From IMG/VR virus record IMGVR_UViG_3300025120_000060, positions 1-57,269 of that record: a stretch of DNA of 57,269 nucleotides; one strand, written 5' to 3'. Shown here piece after piece: positions 16,683-26,341 of this stretch. This stretch comes from a virus. Position 1 is the first letter of the stretch. Each line of letters begins with the position of its first letter. The notes below the pieces were generated by a model. The model was given only the letters and a program-made list of their open reading frames with translations. It ran no database searches and was not told where the DNA came from. The position numbers and the translations under genes were made by a program.

Positions 16683-16934
16683 ATGGCAAAGATTTTAGAC
16701 GAACCTGTTTTATTACGTTATGATGAAATAGGTGGTCAAAGAATACCTGTTTATAGCGCTAAAGTTGAAACTACTGTAACTAACTTAAAAACAGGGCACG
16801 AATACAGTTCACACGAAGAATGTCAGGCCGATATTGACAATTCAGAAACAGACACAACAGAGGCAGATATTAGAAGAGATGTCCACGTAACAGCTCCGAA
16901 TGTATTTGCGGGGGCACACACACTGCCGGAATAG
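16683..16934 (+). CDS. Small conserved phage protein
   Basis: 83 residues: MAKILDEPVLLRYDEIGGQR...VYSAKVETTVTNLKTGHEYSSHEECQADI and RRDVHVTAPNVFAG. I remember the 'VTNLKTGxEYxSxxE..ADI' pattern as a short conserved protein in marine phages, without a known function. It stops 3 bases before the next gene and has a good length for a beta-rich virion accessory protein. Confidence 0.65.
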   Translation: MAKILDEPVLLRYDEIGGQRIPVYSAKVETTVTNLKTGHEYSSHEECQADIDNSETDTTEADIRRDVHVTAPNVFAGAHTLPE

Positions 16935-16937
16935 AAA

Positions 16938-18242
16938 ATGTTAAAAAATTTTATTGAAGGAATCAAAGATGTTCTACCGGCGGTTGCCGGAACAATTGGA
17001 TACGCGGTTGCAGGACCGGCGGGAGCTGCAATTGGTTCAGGAATAGGTTCTTTAGTCAGAGGCGATGAAGGTCAAGAAGCTTTAAACAATGCGTTAATTG
17101 CAGGAGCTGTCGGTTATGGTGGTCAAAGATTCCTATCCGGAGGTTCAGGACCTTTAGGAAAGTTTTTCTCTCAAGGAAATATACCAGGTATCGTTGGCGG
17201 TGAATCGGGTATACTAAAATCATTTGGTCAACGTAGTTTCTCTCCAGGCATGACTCAAATGGGCTTTGGTGGTAAGTATTTACCGAGTCAAGCAGCAGAA
17301 GCTTCAAGAATGATAGGTGGAAAACCAATATATGATCCTTTACAAGGTGGAATGAGAACCGGCATAGGATCAGGCACAGAGATTAGTGGTGCAACCTTAA
17401 AAGAATTTGATGCATTAAAAGCTTTAGGAACTGGTTCATCGGACGCAGATCTTCTAGCTAGAGCACAAGAAACTGTTTTAAGTGGAAACGCAGGCACAGA
17501 TGCTACAGGGGGAATTCTTTCTAAGTTTACAGAATTTGCAAAAACTAATCCTGAACTTCTTATAGGTGCTCTTGGTTTAGCCGGAACTTCAGGTTTCTTT
17601 GATGAAAGCGATATAGAAAATTTGCCAAGTGGTCCTGAGGTAGGAAGTCAAGGTGCTTTACCAACTGGTATGGCCTCTCTTATTAACCCGGTTGCAGGTC
17701 AAGGCGGACTTTATTCTTATAACATGGCCAAAGATGGTGGTATCATGCACGCTAAAAAAGGTGAGCAGGCCGACGATGGTTTTAGTCAGGCAGATAAAGA
17801 CATGCTTGAAATGTTAAGAGAACAACGTAGGCAAGAGATACTTCAACAGATGCAAGAAGAAAAATTTAAATTTGATCAATATGAAAACCCTAAGATTTTT
17901 CAAACTGGTCCAGGAAAAGGTGTTCTAACAATAGGAGCCGCAGAGGGTATGATGATGGACGGCAATATAGATAATTTTAAAATGAACAGTCCAAGAAGAG
18001 ATTTATTTTTAGAGAGAGAAGGTCCAATATCCGATGACCGCGGATCACCGAACAAGGACACTGTGTATGCTAAACTAGCTGACGGAGAGTTTGTCGTTAA
18101 TGCTAAGACAGTAGCTGATATAGGTTACGGCATGGGTGCAGAAGATTTAGATCAAGCGAAAGAAATGGGCGGTTCTTTCTTTTATGGCTTACAAGACGCA
18201 CAGAAAAAAGGTATATTAGGTAACATGGTAGGGACAGCATAA
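16938..18242 (+). CDS. Virion protein with glycine-zipper N-terminus
   Basis: 434 residues. The N-terminal region (VAGTIGYAVAGPAGAAIGSGIGSLV) is a glycine-zipper-like membrane-interacting segment, common in proteins ejected with phage DNA. The C-terminal region has DTVYAKLADGEFVVNAKTVADIGYGMG, a motif I recognise from marine phage structural proteins (PAxLSDGEFVM-A-AV type). The stop overlaps the next ATG. It is probably an internal or ejection protein, the first of five large ones. Confidence 0.65.
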   Translation: MLKNFIEGIKDVLPAVAGTIGYAVAGPAGAAIGSGIGSLVRGDEGQEALNNALIAGAVGYGGQRFLSGGSGPLGKFFSQGNIPGIVGGESGILKSFGQRSFSPGMTQMGFGGKYLPSQAAEASRMIGGKPIYDPLQGGMRTGIGSGTEISGATLKEFDALKALGTGSSDADLLARAQETVLSGNAGTDATGGILSKFTEFAKTNPELLIGALGLAGTSGFFDESDIENLPSGPEVGSQGALPTGMASLINPVAGQGGLYSYNMAKDGGIMHAKKGEQADDGFSQADKDMLEMLREQRRQEILQQMQEEKFKFDQYENPKIFQTGPGKGVLTIGAAEGMMMDGNIDNFKMNSPRRDLFLEREGPISDDRGSPNKDTVYAKLADGEFVVNAKTVADIGYGMGAEDLDQAKEMGGSFFYGLQDAQKKGILGNMVGTA

Positions 18243-19201
18243 TGGCAGTTAACGAACAAATTATTAGACAACCGGAGTTTATTGAGAAAAGAGCAGAACA
18301 ATTACTTGAATCTGTTTTTGGAGCTAACGGTGTAGCTAACGTTGCTCAAACTATTCCTGCTGCCTCTGTAGCACAGTTTCAACCTTTTCAAAATGCAGCT
18401 ATGTCTGCAGCAAACACTGATATTACAGGCAATACCTTTTCTTCTGGTATCGGAGCTTATCAACCTTATCTAGGTGCAGCTTCTCAACAACTAGGTGCAG
18501 CGGGTACTACTTTAGGAGCGGGTATTGGTACTATAGGACAGGGTGTAAACATGGTAGGTCCTTCTGGAGTTGCACAGTTTATGGATCCGTATCAATCACA
18601 AGTTACACAAAATGTTTTAGCTGAAATTGATCGTCAAGGCGCTATGGCTCAGAATCAAGCTTCGGCACAAGCAATAGGAGCAAATGCTTTTGGTGGTGGT
18701 CGTGAAGGTGTGCAAAGAGCAGAATTAGCTAGAAACTTACAAGACATCAAATCAAGAAGAATTGCTGAAGACGTACAAAGAAATTTTTTACAAGCTCAAC
18801 AACAACAGTTACGATCTGCTGCAACACTAGGTCAGTTAGGTCAACAGACATTAGCAGGAGGCATAGCGCAACAAGGTATAGCTGAACAAACAGCAGGCTT
18901 AGGTGCTATGGCCCAAAGAAGTGGTTTTCAAGACATAGGTCAGCTATTGGGTCTTGGAGGACTACAACAACAACAAGATCAAATGCAACGTGATGTAGCT
19001 CGTCAAAATACTTTAGAAGCTCAAAGAGAACCTTTTGGTAGAATACAATTTGCTTCAGATATTTTACGAGGTGTTCCTTCTGGTCAACAGGTATTTACAA
19101 CACAACCTTCACCCTCTCCATTTAGTCAATTACTTGGTGCAGGAGTAGGCTTAGCAGGTATTAGTTCTTTGTTAGGTGATTCAGGGTTTAGTTTCTCATA
19201 G
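18242..19201 (+). CDS. Gln/Gly-rich virion protein
   Basis: 319 residues, rich in Gln, Ala and Gly. The central motif FMDPYQSQVTQNVLAEIDRQG, followed by a helical QASAQAIGANAFGGGREGVQRAELARN segment, is typical of a marine podovirus structural protein family. The C-terminus is hydrophobic and glycine-rich (LLGAGVGLAGISSLLG). It is likely an internal core or ejection component acting with the neighbours at 16938 and 19210. Confidence 0.65.
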   Translation: MAVNEQIIRQPEFIEKRAEQLLESVFGANGVANVAQTIPAASVAQFQPFQNAAMSAANTDITGNTFSSGIGAYQPYLGAASQQLGAAGTTLGAGIGTIGQGVNMVGPSGVAQFMDPYQSQVTQNVLAEIDRQGAMAQNQASAQAIGANAFGGGREGVQRAELARNLQDIKSRRIAEDVQRNFLQAQQQQLRSAATLGQLGQQTLAGGIAQQGIAEQTAGLGAMAQRSGFQDIGQLLGLGGLQQQQDQMQRDVARQNTLEAQREPFGRIQFASDILRGVPSGQQVFTTQPSPSPFSQLLGAGVGLAGISSLLGDSGFSFS

Positions 19202-19209
19202 GATAGTGA

Positions 19210-21915
19210 ATGTCAAATGTACTTAATAGACAAATGTTTGTTAAAGGTTACCGGGGAGGGTCTTCGGTAAGAGGCGAACCTCGTGGTGCTCGTCCGGAAA
19301 GTGTCTACGACTCAGGTCTTTTTAAACCCATTTTAGGTTTTGACTTTTTAAGCGGCATAGCCAAAGGTATTGAAACTTCTAAAAGAGAGAAAGAGACAGG
19401 CACAAGTGCTTATTTTACAAAAGGAATTGTAGATAATCTTAAAGAAACTTTTAGAGCTACTCCTGATTACTATGGAGATATGTTTAATTACATATTAGCT
19501 CCTGTCGAAGATTTAAATAGAGGTTTAGTTCAAGAACTAGGAACTGCTGTTTTTGGTTTAGATAGAGGATCAATTAATACAGGCGAGGGTTCTGGCTTTA
19601 GAGCTAAAACGGAAAGAAATCCATATGGTTTTCCCGATCAACTGAACCAAAACCCAATGACTTACTTTAGTGAGAACTTTCCAGTAGGATCAAAGAAAAG
19701 ATTAAACTTTTTAATAGACGCAGTTAGACAACCTAACTTTGCATTTGATTTAGCAAAGATTGGTGTTGGAGCAAGTGAGATAAGACAAGCTGAAAAAGCC
19801 TTGGTTGAAGGATTTAGACAAGGTAGAGAAAGAGGGTTAAAAGATGACCAGGCAGCAGGTGTCTATGACTTTCCTCAAGATGAAGAATTAGTTCAACAAG
19901 CAGAGGCCATAGGTGGTCCTATTGCGCCTTTCAAAGATGTTAAAACTGGCGACCTGTCTTTAATGGAAGACTTAGCTAAGGAAGGTCCTTTCCCTCAACC
20001 ACAAACAGATTTAACAAGAGGTGGTGAGAGTCCAATTAAAATAGACAAAAGAGCAAAAGATTTAATTAATTTATTAGGTGGCGGGGAAGAGAAGCCTAAC
20101 GATGACATAGTAAATGAGAAAAAAGATGAAGTTATAAATGAAAGCAGTGGTGGTGAAGAAGGCTTTGCTAACAAAGATGCAGCTCAAAACGATCTTGCAA
20201 ATAGAGAAGCAGGTACTTTTGATTTTGAAAGAGAAACTGAACGTTTTAAAGGTTTACTTAGAGATGCTACTGAAACAAAAGACTCAACCACTCCTGCTCT
20301 TCTTTTATTACAACTAGCTTCTAACTTAGTATCAGGTAAGACTAATGAAAAAGGTGTTGCAGGTTTCTTAGATGTATTAGGTCAGGCTAGTGGTCCTGTT
20401 CTTGATGGTGCTATCAAACTTGCTCAAGAAAGAAAAGCATATGATAGAGAACTTGGTGCAAGTGCCGTATCTATGGCTTTTCAAAAAGAACAAGACATGT
20501 TAGATAGAGCAGCGTCAATCGCTGCGGATTCAGCAAAGCTTAATCAACCTTTTGACAAAGCAATGTTTTTAAGAGGAGTTGAGTATGCACCCGACGGAAG
20601 TTTTCTTAGATTTACAAGTGCAGTCACTCAAGTAAATAGTCCACTAGAAGCAGAGCAACTCAATCCTATAACAGATATAACAACATCTGATGGAACAGTT
20701 ATTAGAAATCGTAATTTCGTTCTTGTCGATAGTAGAGAAGATGCTACCTATTACAAAGGTCTTCGTGATCCAACTTCCTTCTTTAAAGAGGGCAATGAAA
20801 GAATGAATCAATTGTTGGGTTCCATAAACTTTGTTACTGCTATTGCAGGAGAAGATTTAGTTAACGAACGTGGTGAAGCAATTGTTGGTCCGAAAGCATT
20901 GTTAAGTTTATTTCTTGGTAAAACCGCCGATATTGCAGGTGCTTTAACAAATAATGTAGACACCGCACAGCTATATAACGCGAAGGAAGCTCAAGACATA
21001 GAATTGGCTTTTTCAGAAATTGAAAATTTTGATACAGGTTTAACAGGAGACGCTGACAAAGAATTAAAAGCAAGAATGAGACAAAACTTAATCCTTAAAA
21101 CACAAGGAATAGATTACAATCAACAGTTTGTAGATCTTTTAAATGAAGAAATTTATCAAAACAAAGCTTTTGGTGACTTTACTATAAACGACATATTACA
21201 GAATCCTGATGCTGTTGATGAATTTATGAAAGCAAAAGGATACAACGAAAACAGTACGATACCTGTTGCAAATGAAATGGGTGAAACTACTTTAATGGCG
21301 ATCGGTGATGTTAAACAAGACGCTCAAGATACTTTTAATTTTCTTGTAGATACAGCTGCAGAAGAAGGAATTCAGTTTATAGATGGTAAGTTTATAAGAC
21401 CTGAAGCTACTTCTAAAGAAAGATACAACTTTAGTTTTGCAGGCAAGCAATTAAGTATTGATCCTAAAGTATTTCAATTAGGCTTAAAGGGTAAGATTTT
21501 AGGTATTCAGTTTGCACGTTTTCAACAACCTCAACAAAGATTATTAAAAGACACAATTGAATCTTCTATAGGTGAGTTTAAAATGGATAGTGTTACTCAA
21601 GGTCCTATAGAGTTAAGTAATAAGCTTGGAGGTTTTAAAGAGTCAATGATAAAAAGATACGACACGCTTGTTCAACAGAACTTTCAAACAGAAGAGCCGG
21701 GTATTTATGACCTTTACAAATGGCAACCAAACAAAGTTTCAGTTTTTCAAATGCCTACATCATCAACTCAAGGCAATTATGTTAAACCTACAGAACAAGT
21801 GCCGATAGAAAAACTTAATCAAAACGCTTTACAATCAACTGGTCAGAACAATACTCAAAAATCAGATTATTTTAACTTAAAAGGTATATTAGAAGAATAT
21901 GGAATGACATTATAA
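19210..21915 (+). CDS. Large virion protein (internal/ejection candidate), 901 residues
   Basis: Mostly helical and polar. The N-terminal 80 residues are basic (FVKGYRGGSSVRGEPRGARP). An acidic linker lies at about residues 285-330 (GGGEEKPNDDIVNEKKDEVINESSGGEE). A glycine-poor helical body ends in EYGMTL. No enzyme motif is evident. The position between other long virion genes, the size and the lack of membrane segments fit an internal virion protein. I cannot name the family. Confidence 0.6.
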   Translation: MSNVLNRQMFVKGYRGGSSVRGEPRGARPESVYDSGLFKPILGFDFLSGIAKGIETSKREKETGTSAYFTKGIVDNLKETFRATPDYYGDMFNYILAPVEDLNRGLVQELGTAVFGLDRGSINTGEGSGFRAKTERNPYGFPDQLNQNPMTYFSENFPVGSKKRLNFLIDAVRQPNFAFDLAKIGVGASEIRQAEKALVEGFRQGRERGLKDDQAAGVYDFPQDEELVQQAEAIGGPIAPFKDVKTGDLSLMEDLAKEGPFPQPQTDLTRGGESPIKIDKRAKDLINLLGGGEEKPNDDIVNEKKDEVINESSGGEEGFANKDAAQNDLANREAGTFDFERETERFKGLLRDATETKDSTTPALLLLQLASNLVSGKTNEKGVAGFLDVLGQASGPVLDGAIKLAQERKAYDRELGASAVSMAFQKEQDMLDRAASIAADSAKLNQPFDKAMFLRGVEYAPDGSFLRFTSAVTQVNSPLEAEQLNPITDITTSDGTVIRNRNFVLVDSREDATYYKGLRDPTSFFKEGNERMNQLLGSINFVTAIAGEDLVNERGEAIVGPKALLSLFLGKTADIAGALTNNVDTAQLYNAKEAQDIELAFSEIENFDTGLTGDADKELKARMRQNLILKTQGIDYNQQFVDLLNEEIYQNKAFGDFTINDILQNPDAVDEFMKAKGYNENSTIPVANEMGETTLMAIGDVKQDAQDTFNFLVDTAAEEGIQFIDGKFIRPEATSKERYNFSFAGKQLSIDPKVFQLGLKGKILGIQFARFQQPQQRLLKDTIESSIGEFKMDSVTQGPIELSNKLGGFKESMIKRYDTLVQQNFQTEEPGIYDLYKWQPNKVSVFQMPTSSTQGNYVKPTEQVPIEKLNQNALQSTGQNNTQKSDYFNLKGILEEYGMTL

Positions 21916-24726
21916 ATGAAAAATTATTTAACACTTGATGATCTTTACTTAGCTAGACTTCAGTTTCAACAAAGCACTGACAATCCTGAAGTAATGGATG
22001 GAATTACTTTACAAGATGTAAAAGAATTTGCTGAGGGAGATTTAGTCGAGGGAGAAGACGATAAGACTTTAGAACCAGGGGCAGAGCTACCTACAGTATT
22101 AGGTTTTAAACAAGCTGCATCAAAGTATGAGACAGCAGGTAAATTTGCTTCAGCTAAAATTCCTTTAGAAGGAATGAAAAAAATAATTTCACAAGTTTCA
22201 ACAGTAGGAATGCAAAAAGGATTACCTGAACAAGAAATAATTAAAAACATTGAGTATTTTATGAATCAATACGGATACACAGATAGAATGATGCATCCTG
22301 AAACATATGATTTGAATGAGCTTGATGACAAGTTTCAATATTTTACAGACAGACCTAATCCATTACCTGGCTTAAAACTATTAACAAGTCTTTCCTCATC
22401 TTTGGGAGGAACAGTAGCGGGAGCTAAGCTAGGAGCTAACATTGGTAAATTTTTTGGTTTACCTGGAGCAGCCGTAGGCGCTGTATTGGGTGGAACCGCA
22501 GCTTATATATCTTCTTTAGCAGGCTACGAAGGTTTGATGACTCATCTAAATTCAAAAGGAGTTTTATACAGTCCTACTTTTGATGAGTACGGAGAAATGA
22601 TTGGTTATGAAACAGGTATCAATAGACCAACTCGAGATCAGTTAGTTGATTATTTAAAAAAAGAAACACAGTTTGACTTAATGTTAGGTGGTGGTTTAAC
22701 AGCAGTTAGACCAGTCATGAGCTTATTCAAAGCAGGTGGAACAAGATTACTTTCTCCTAATCCAACTGTTTATAATAGATTAAAAAACATAGGAGTAGAA
22801 CCAGGCAGAGCAGAGGTTTCAAATATTCCTATTGTAAGTTCTTTACCTAACGTTTTAGGTAGAGTTCCTTTCTTTGGTCCTGAGTTTGAAAAAGCCTATG
22901 CTAAAAACGTAGGTGGTTTTATTAAAAAAGGTGAAGGCACGGTTCCTGGATTTAAACAACTCGTTGACGCTGCAAAAGGAGGACCTTCTAGCGTAATGGC
23001 TAAAATGGGATACAACGTTCGAGAAGCTTTTTTATCTGGTGATAAAAAAATGATGAGTGATATTTTAGACAAGTACAGACTTCGCGACGAGTCTGGAAGA
23101 CTTCTCAACAAAGCTTTTGACATTGAAAGTTTAAGAACCTACTCAAAAGAAATGTTAGACAGGCTAGGTGCCGGAACTGACTTTGGTAAGGCATCAGGAG
23201 ATCTTAAAATGGTTTCTGATATATTTAAAGAAATAGTTGAACCAAAAAATGTAAACAATGTTGGTCGTTTTGTGGACTATGACAGAATTAAATACACTAG
23301 AGATGTAATAGCAACTACTCTTGGAGAGTTATCTGAGAGAGGCACAAGCAGAGTGGGTAAGGCATCCGTTGATGATTTAATGGGAGCTCAAGACTTTCTT
23401 GAAAGAATTTTAGGTAACCCTATCAAACCTGCAAACGTTACTGACGAAGCTTTTGACAAATTAAAAAAAGCATACTTAGATAATTTAAACGTAGCCGATA
23501 AAGAGTATGCTCAGTATGCGATACTCATGGGAGATCAAAAGAAAAACTTTAAAGGAGCAGGTAATTTTTATTTTCAAGATAAAGTTTTAATGGGTGGTAG
23601 TTTTTTAGATACTTTATTTGACAAAGCTTTTACCTTATCTAACCCACAGGGTGTTAGAACAATTCATAAGATTTTTAAAAATGCAAAAGTAGAAGACTTA
23701 AGAGCGGCCGGTATTCAAGGAACAGGTGAAGATGCTTTTAAAGAAGCTATGACTTTTAAATTAGGAAGAGCTTTTCAAGAAGCTTTTACAACAACAAATA
23801 AGGGTAGTGCAGGACTTGCAGATGACCTGGGCAAGATGACCTTCGATGTTCAAAAATATAAAATGAATTTAGGACTAGATCAATTTGGCAGGTTAGATGA
23901 TGGAGGCTTACGTGGTCTTAGTGAAGGTTTAAACTTAGCTAAATTAAAAGACGCTGATGGAAAAGCATTAACAGTGGATACCTTAAGAGAGTTTGCGGAT
24001 GCTTCTGCTATTTTCTTTAATAATAAAAACTTTAACCTTTCTACCTTCTTGGCCAGAAGAGCTCAGATCGGTGGTGTACGTTCTTTCTTAAGAGGTATAA
24101 CTGGTGCAGGTTTAGTGGGTGCTTCTACTTTAACAGTAGGTCCTATAGGAACTATTGCTGCTGTTTTATTATCTAAGTATTCTGCTCGTCTCATGGCTCA
24201 ACCTTTTGTTTTAAGACCTATGACAGAGGCTATGAAAGATTTATCAACTGGTAAGTATTTAAAGAACCCAAGTAGTTTAGTCAGCTTAGGAAGAGCATTA
24301 GAAAGATTCTTTGACAACGATCAAGCTTTAGAAGATTCATTAGAGAATGATTTCACTAAACTTGGTTTAATAGAGTCTGCTGAGGATTCATATAGTCGAT
24401 TTGGTGGATTAAAAGAGGTAACTATGGCAAACAATCTTAACACATCAAAGTTCATAGATAGTGTAAAGCAGAAACTTATACCTGATACAAGGCAAGACGA
24501 AGCTGTACGACCAGAAACTGTTATCTCAACTTCAGACGCAGCTCAACAACCAGAAACCGCGGTCAAGGTTCCTGATGCCAATCAGGTAAGTAGACCGTCA
24601 AGCGTTCCAAACATTAACGAAGTTATCAATCAGCCTTTAACTACCGGAACACCTGATGTACAAACGGCAGAGGCTTTATTCCCACAAGATGGATTACTAC
24701 AGGCATCTTTAAGGAGAAGAGTATAA
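21916..24726 (+). CDS. Large virion protein with glycine-zipper segment, 936 residues
   Basis: It starts immediately after the stop of the previous gene. At about residues 155-200 there is a long Gly/Ala hydrophobic stretch (LGGTVAGAKLGANIGKFFGLPGAAVGAVLGGTAAYISSLAGY), and at about 720-755 a second one (GAGLVGASTLTVGPIGTIAAVLL). Such segments let ejected proteins insert into host membranes. The rest is helical. The final 100 residues are polar and proline-containing. Best read as a DNA-ejection protein. No lytic domain is visible. Confidence 0.6.
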   Translation: MKNYLTLDDLYLARLQFQQSTDNPEVMDGITLQDVKEFAEGDLVEGEDDKTLEPGAELPTVLGFKQAASKYETAGKFASAKIPLEGMKKIISQVSTVGMQKGLPEQEIIKNIEYFMNQYGYTDRMMHPETYDLNELDDKFQYFTDRPNPLPGLKLLTSLSSSLGGTVAGAKLGANIGKFFGLPGAAVGAVLGGTAAYISSLAGYEGLMTHLNSKGVLYSPTFDEYGEMIGYETGINRPTRDQLVDYLKKETQFDLMLGGGLTAVRPVMSLFKAGGTRLLSPNPTVYNRLKNIGVEPGRAEVSNIPIVSSLPNVLGRVPFFGPEFEKAYAKNVGGFIKKGEGTVPGFKQLVDAAKGGPSSVMAKMGYNVREAFLSGDKKMMSDILDKYRLRDESGRLLNKAFDIESLRTYSKEMLDRLGAGTDFGKASGDLKMVSDIFKEIVEPKNVNNVGRFVDYDRIKYTRDVIATTLGELSERGTSRVGKASVDDLMGAQDFLERILGNPIKPANVTDEAFDKLKKAYLDNLNVADKEYAQYAILMGDQKKNFKGAGNFYFQDKVLMGGSFLDTLFDKAFTLSNPQGVRTIHKIFKNAKVEDLRAAGIQGTGEDAFKEAMTFKLGRAFQEAFTTTNKGSAGLADDLGKMTFDVQKYKMNLGLDQFGRLDDGGLRGLSEGLNLAKLKDADGKALTVDTLREFADASAIFFNNKNFNLSTFLARRAQIGGVRSFLRGITGAGLVGASTLTVGPIGTIAAVLLSKYSARLMAQPFVLRPMTEAMKDLSTGKYLKNPSSLVSLGRALERFFDNDQALEDSLENDFTKLGLIESAEDSYSRFGGLKEVTMANNLNTSKFIDSVKQKLIPDTRQDEAVRPETVISTSDAAQQPETAVKVPDANQVSRPSSVPNINEVINQPLTTGTPDVQTAEALFPQDGLLQASLRRRV

Positions 24727-25544
24727 TGTCAAGATTCGACTCAGGTATGGCTCTTTCTCCAGGCACAACTGCTAAGGGAAAATTTAGAGTAAACCCTGTA
24801 GTTCAAGCACAAGCAGATGCTATCGAAAAAGAATATGGAAGACCTGCTAATTTAAAAGATTATTTTGAAAAAACTAGGGTGTACAACCAAGGTAGGAGAT
24901 TGGGTGGAACTGAAGCAACAGATGCCTCCGGTATCACTAGATTAAATACTGTTAATTTAGGTCTTAAAGATCCTAATACAGGAGGAACCATACTATCTTT
25001 AACTAAACCTCAAGTAAATGCTATTGGACCACGAAACTTTGGAGAGTTTGCGGGTGACTTTACTAGAGCAGCAGGCGATACGTTGGGTAAAGTTGGTGAA
25101 AGAGTACTGAGTGGTGGAGTCACTGCTGATCTACTGAACTTTGTAAAAGAAAAGTATGAAGGTGGCAAACAAAAGGTAGATAGATTTTTAAACCCTCCAG
25201 GTGAACAGTTAAATCAAAACTTAGAAGGTATATTGGAAGGTGCAGGGGCTTCTAACAATCCTTTGTTCAGAAATATGTCTTTCGATCCCATAAAAGTTAG
25301 CGACATGGATACTTCAAACATGTTAGCAGACAACACAGGTGTTCAAGCTATATATGATAGGATTGAACAACTTAAAAATTTAGGAACAAGTTATGGATTA
25401 GATAATTTTGACATCAATCCTTTCAACCTTAACCAAGGAATAGGATACAATAATAGCTTTATGTTTAACGATACTCCCATTGATTATAATTTAAGAGCCA
25501 CTCCTTCAGGAGATTTTAATTTTGGCTTAGGCTTTCAGTATTAG
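24726..25544 (+). CDS. Virion-cluster protein, 272 residues
   Basis: The start overlaps the preceding stop (TAATG), with GGAG upstream. The N-terminal part is polar (MSRFDSGMALSPGTTAKGKFRVNPVV), with a short helical middle. The C-terminal part is rich in Asn, Asp, Phe and Gly (LDNFDINPFNLNQGIGYNNSFMFND) and ends in repeated aromatic residues. It is the last gene of the long virion block. No family recognised. A tail-tip or minor virion role is inferred from position only. Confidence 0.6.
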   Translation: MSRFDSGMALSPGTTAKGKFRVNPVVQAQADAIEKEYGRPANLKDYFEKTRVYNQGRRLGGTEATDASGITRLNTVNLGLKDPNTGGTILSLTKPQVNAIGPRNFGEFAGDFTRAAGDTLGKVGERVLSGGVTADLLNFVKEKYEGGKQKVDRFLNPPGEQLNQNLEGILEGAGASNNPLFRNMSFDPIKVSDMDTSNMLADNTGVQAIYDRIEQLKNLGTSYGLDNFDINPFNLNQGIGYNNSFMFNDTPIDYNLRATPSGDFNFGLGFQY

Positions 25545-25606
25545 TATGTTATTGAAAATTAAAACGTTATTTAGTAAAATACTTTTTTTTAAAAGAAAGG
25601 AAGTAG

Positions 25607-25693
25607 ATGAACATGAAAGACATTGGGGAATCGGTAGTTGAAATCTGCCCTGTTTGTGAACTCGATGTTGAGGATTGTGATTGTTTGGAATGA
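25607..25693 (+). CDS. 28-residue peptide with CPxC and CDC motifs
   Basis: MNMKDIGESVVEICPVCELDVEDCDCLE. AAAGGAAG lies about 5 bases upstream, and the TGA overlaps the ATG of the lysozyme gene, so translation may be coupled. Four cysteines (CPVC, CDC) could form one zinc site. An overlapping ORF in another frame from 25546 has a poorer start. This is the third cysteine-dense micro-ORF in the window. Confidence 0.5.
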   Translation: MNMKDIGESVVEICPVCELDVEDCDCLE

Positions 25694-26139
25694 TAAAAAT
25701 AACTGATGAGCTGAAAGCTCGAGTGCAGGACCATGAAGGCCTAAGGACTTCTGTATACTTGGACAGCTTAGGCAAAAAAACTGTGGGTATAGGCCACCTT
25801 GTGCAGGCACATGAACTTGAAAAGTTTGCTGAAGGAGTAGAGATACCTTTAGAAGACATCATGGAAATATTTGAAATGGATTTAAACAGAGCTGCAGCAG
25901 GAGCCGACATGTTAATAGAAGATAAGATTGGTCACGATGTACCGCAACACATAGGTGAGGTAATTTTGGAAATGGTTTTTCAGTTGGGAACCACAGGCGT
26001 TGGAAAGTTTCTCAAGTTTTTTAAAGCTTTAAGAGTTAAAGATTATAAGACAGCCGCAGCTGAAATGCAGGATTCTAGGTGGCATTCACAGACACCAAGG
26101 CGCTGTGAACATCTTGCCGAAATTGTAGCTAAGACCTAG
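25690..26139 (+). CDS. T4-type lysozyme (GH24 muramidase)
   Basis: 149 residues. It hydrolyses the MurNAc-GlcNAc bond of peptidoglycan. The catalytic triad spacing is exact for T4 lysozyme: E16, D25 and T31 in HEGLRTSVYLDSLGKKTVGIGHL (T4: E11, D20, T26). The C-terminal RWHSQTPRRCEHLAEIVA matches the WxxQTPxR signature. No signal peptide, so as an endolysin it would need a holin (candidate at 51408). It could also be virion-borne. ATG 25690 is preferred to the TTG at 25681. Confidence 0.9.
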   Translation: MIKITDELKARVQDHEGLRTSVYLDSLGKKTVGIGHLVQAHELEKFAEGVEIPLEDIMEIFEMDLNRAAAGADMLIEDKIGHDVPQHIGEVILEMVFQLGTTGVGKFLKFFKALRVKDYKTAAAEMQDSRWHSQTPRRCEHLAEIVAKT

Positions 26140-26341
26140 CGTGTTCTTCTAAGGCTTCCCAGACTTCAACTTTAGACCAGTGTTGCATGACGGCTTTATT
26201 AATGTCTTCGTGCAACACTTTTAAATTACCTAAATCTAATCGTATAGGTGTTCCATTATTTTCTGAAACGTTTTTAACTTCTGCTTTGGTTAGACTTAGA
26301 TATAAATCACCGTCTTGATAGACTATCCTCATACTCCGCAC
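26129..26341 (-). CDS. Small protein, last gene of the minus-strand operon
   Basis: 70 residues: MRSMRIVYQDGDLYLSLTKAEVKNVSENNGTPIRLDLGNLKVLHEDINKAVMQHWSKVEVWEALEEHARS. Its start overlaps the end of the PAPS-reductase-like gene by 13 bases, consistent with one transcript from the promoter at 28.65 kb. It overlaps the convergent lysozyme gene by 11 bases. A short strand-rich half and an amphipathic helix are visible. Function unknown. Confidence 0.6.
   Translation of the reverse strand: MRSMRIVYQDGDLYLSLTKAEVKNVSENNGTPIRLDLGNLKVLHEDINKAVMQHWSKVEVWEALEEHARS

Noticed and set aside
16670-16685. TATAAT directly before the 16683 start
   Set aside because: It lies 2-3 bases from the ATG with no -35 at 16-18 bases, in a continuous operon. 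Probably AT-rich chance.
25546-25641. 31-codon ORF opening MLLKIKTLFSKILFF
   Set aside because: Poor ribosome site and out of frame with the better supported 25607 ORF, which is coupled to lysozyme.
25527-25910. Minus-strand ORF of 127 codons over the lysozyme gene
   Set aside because: Serine/cysteine-rich shadow of a well-supported lysozyme on the + strand.
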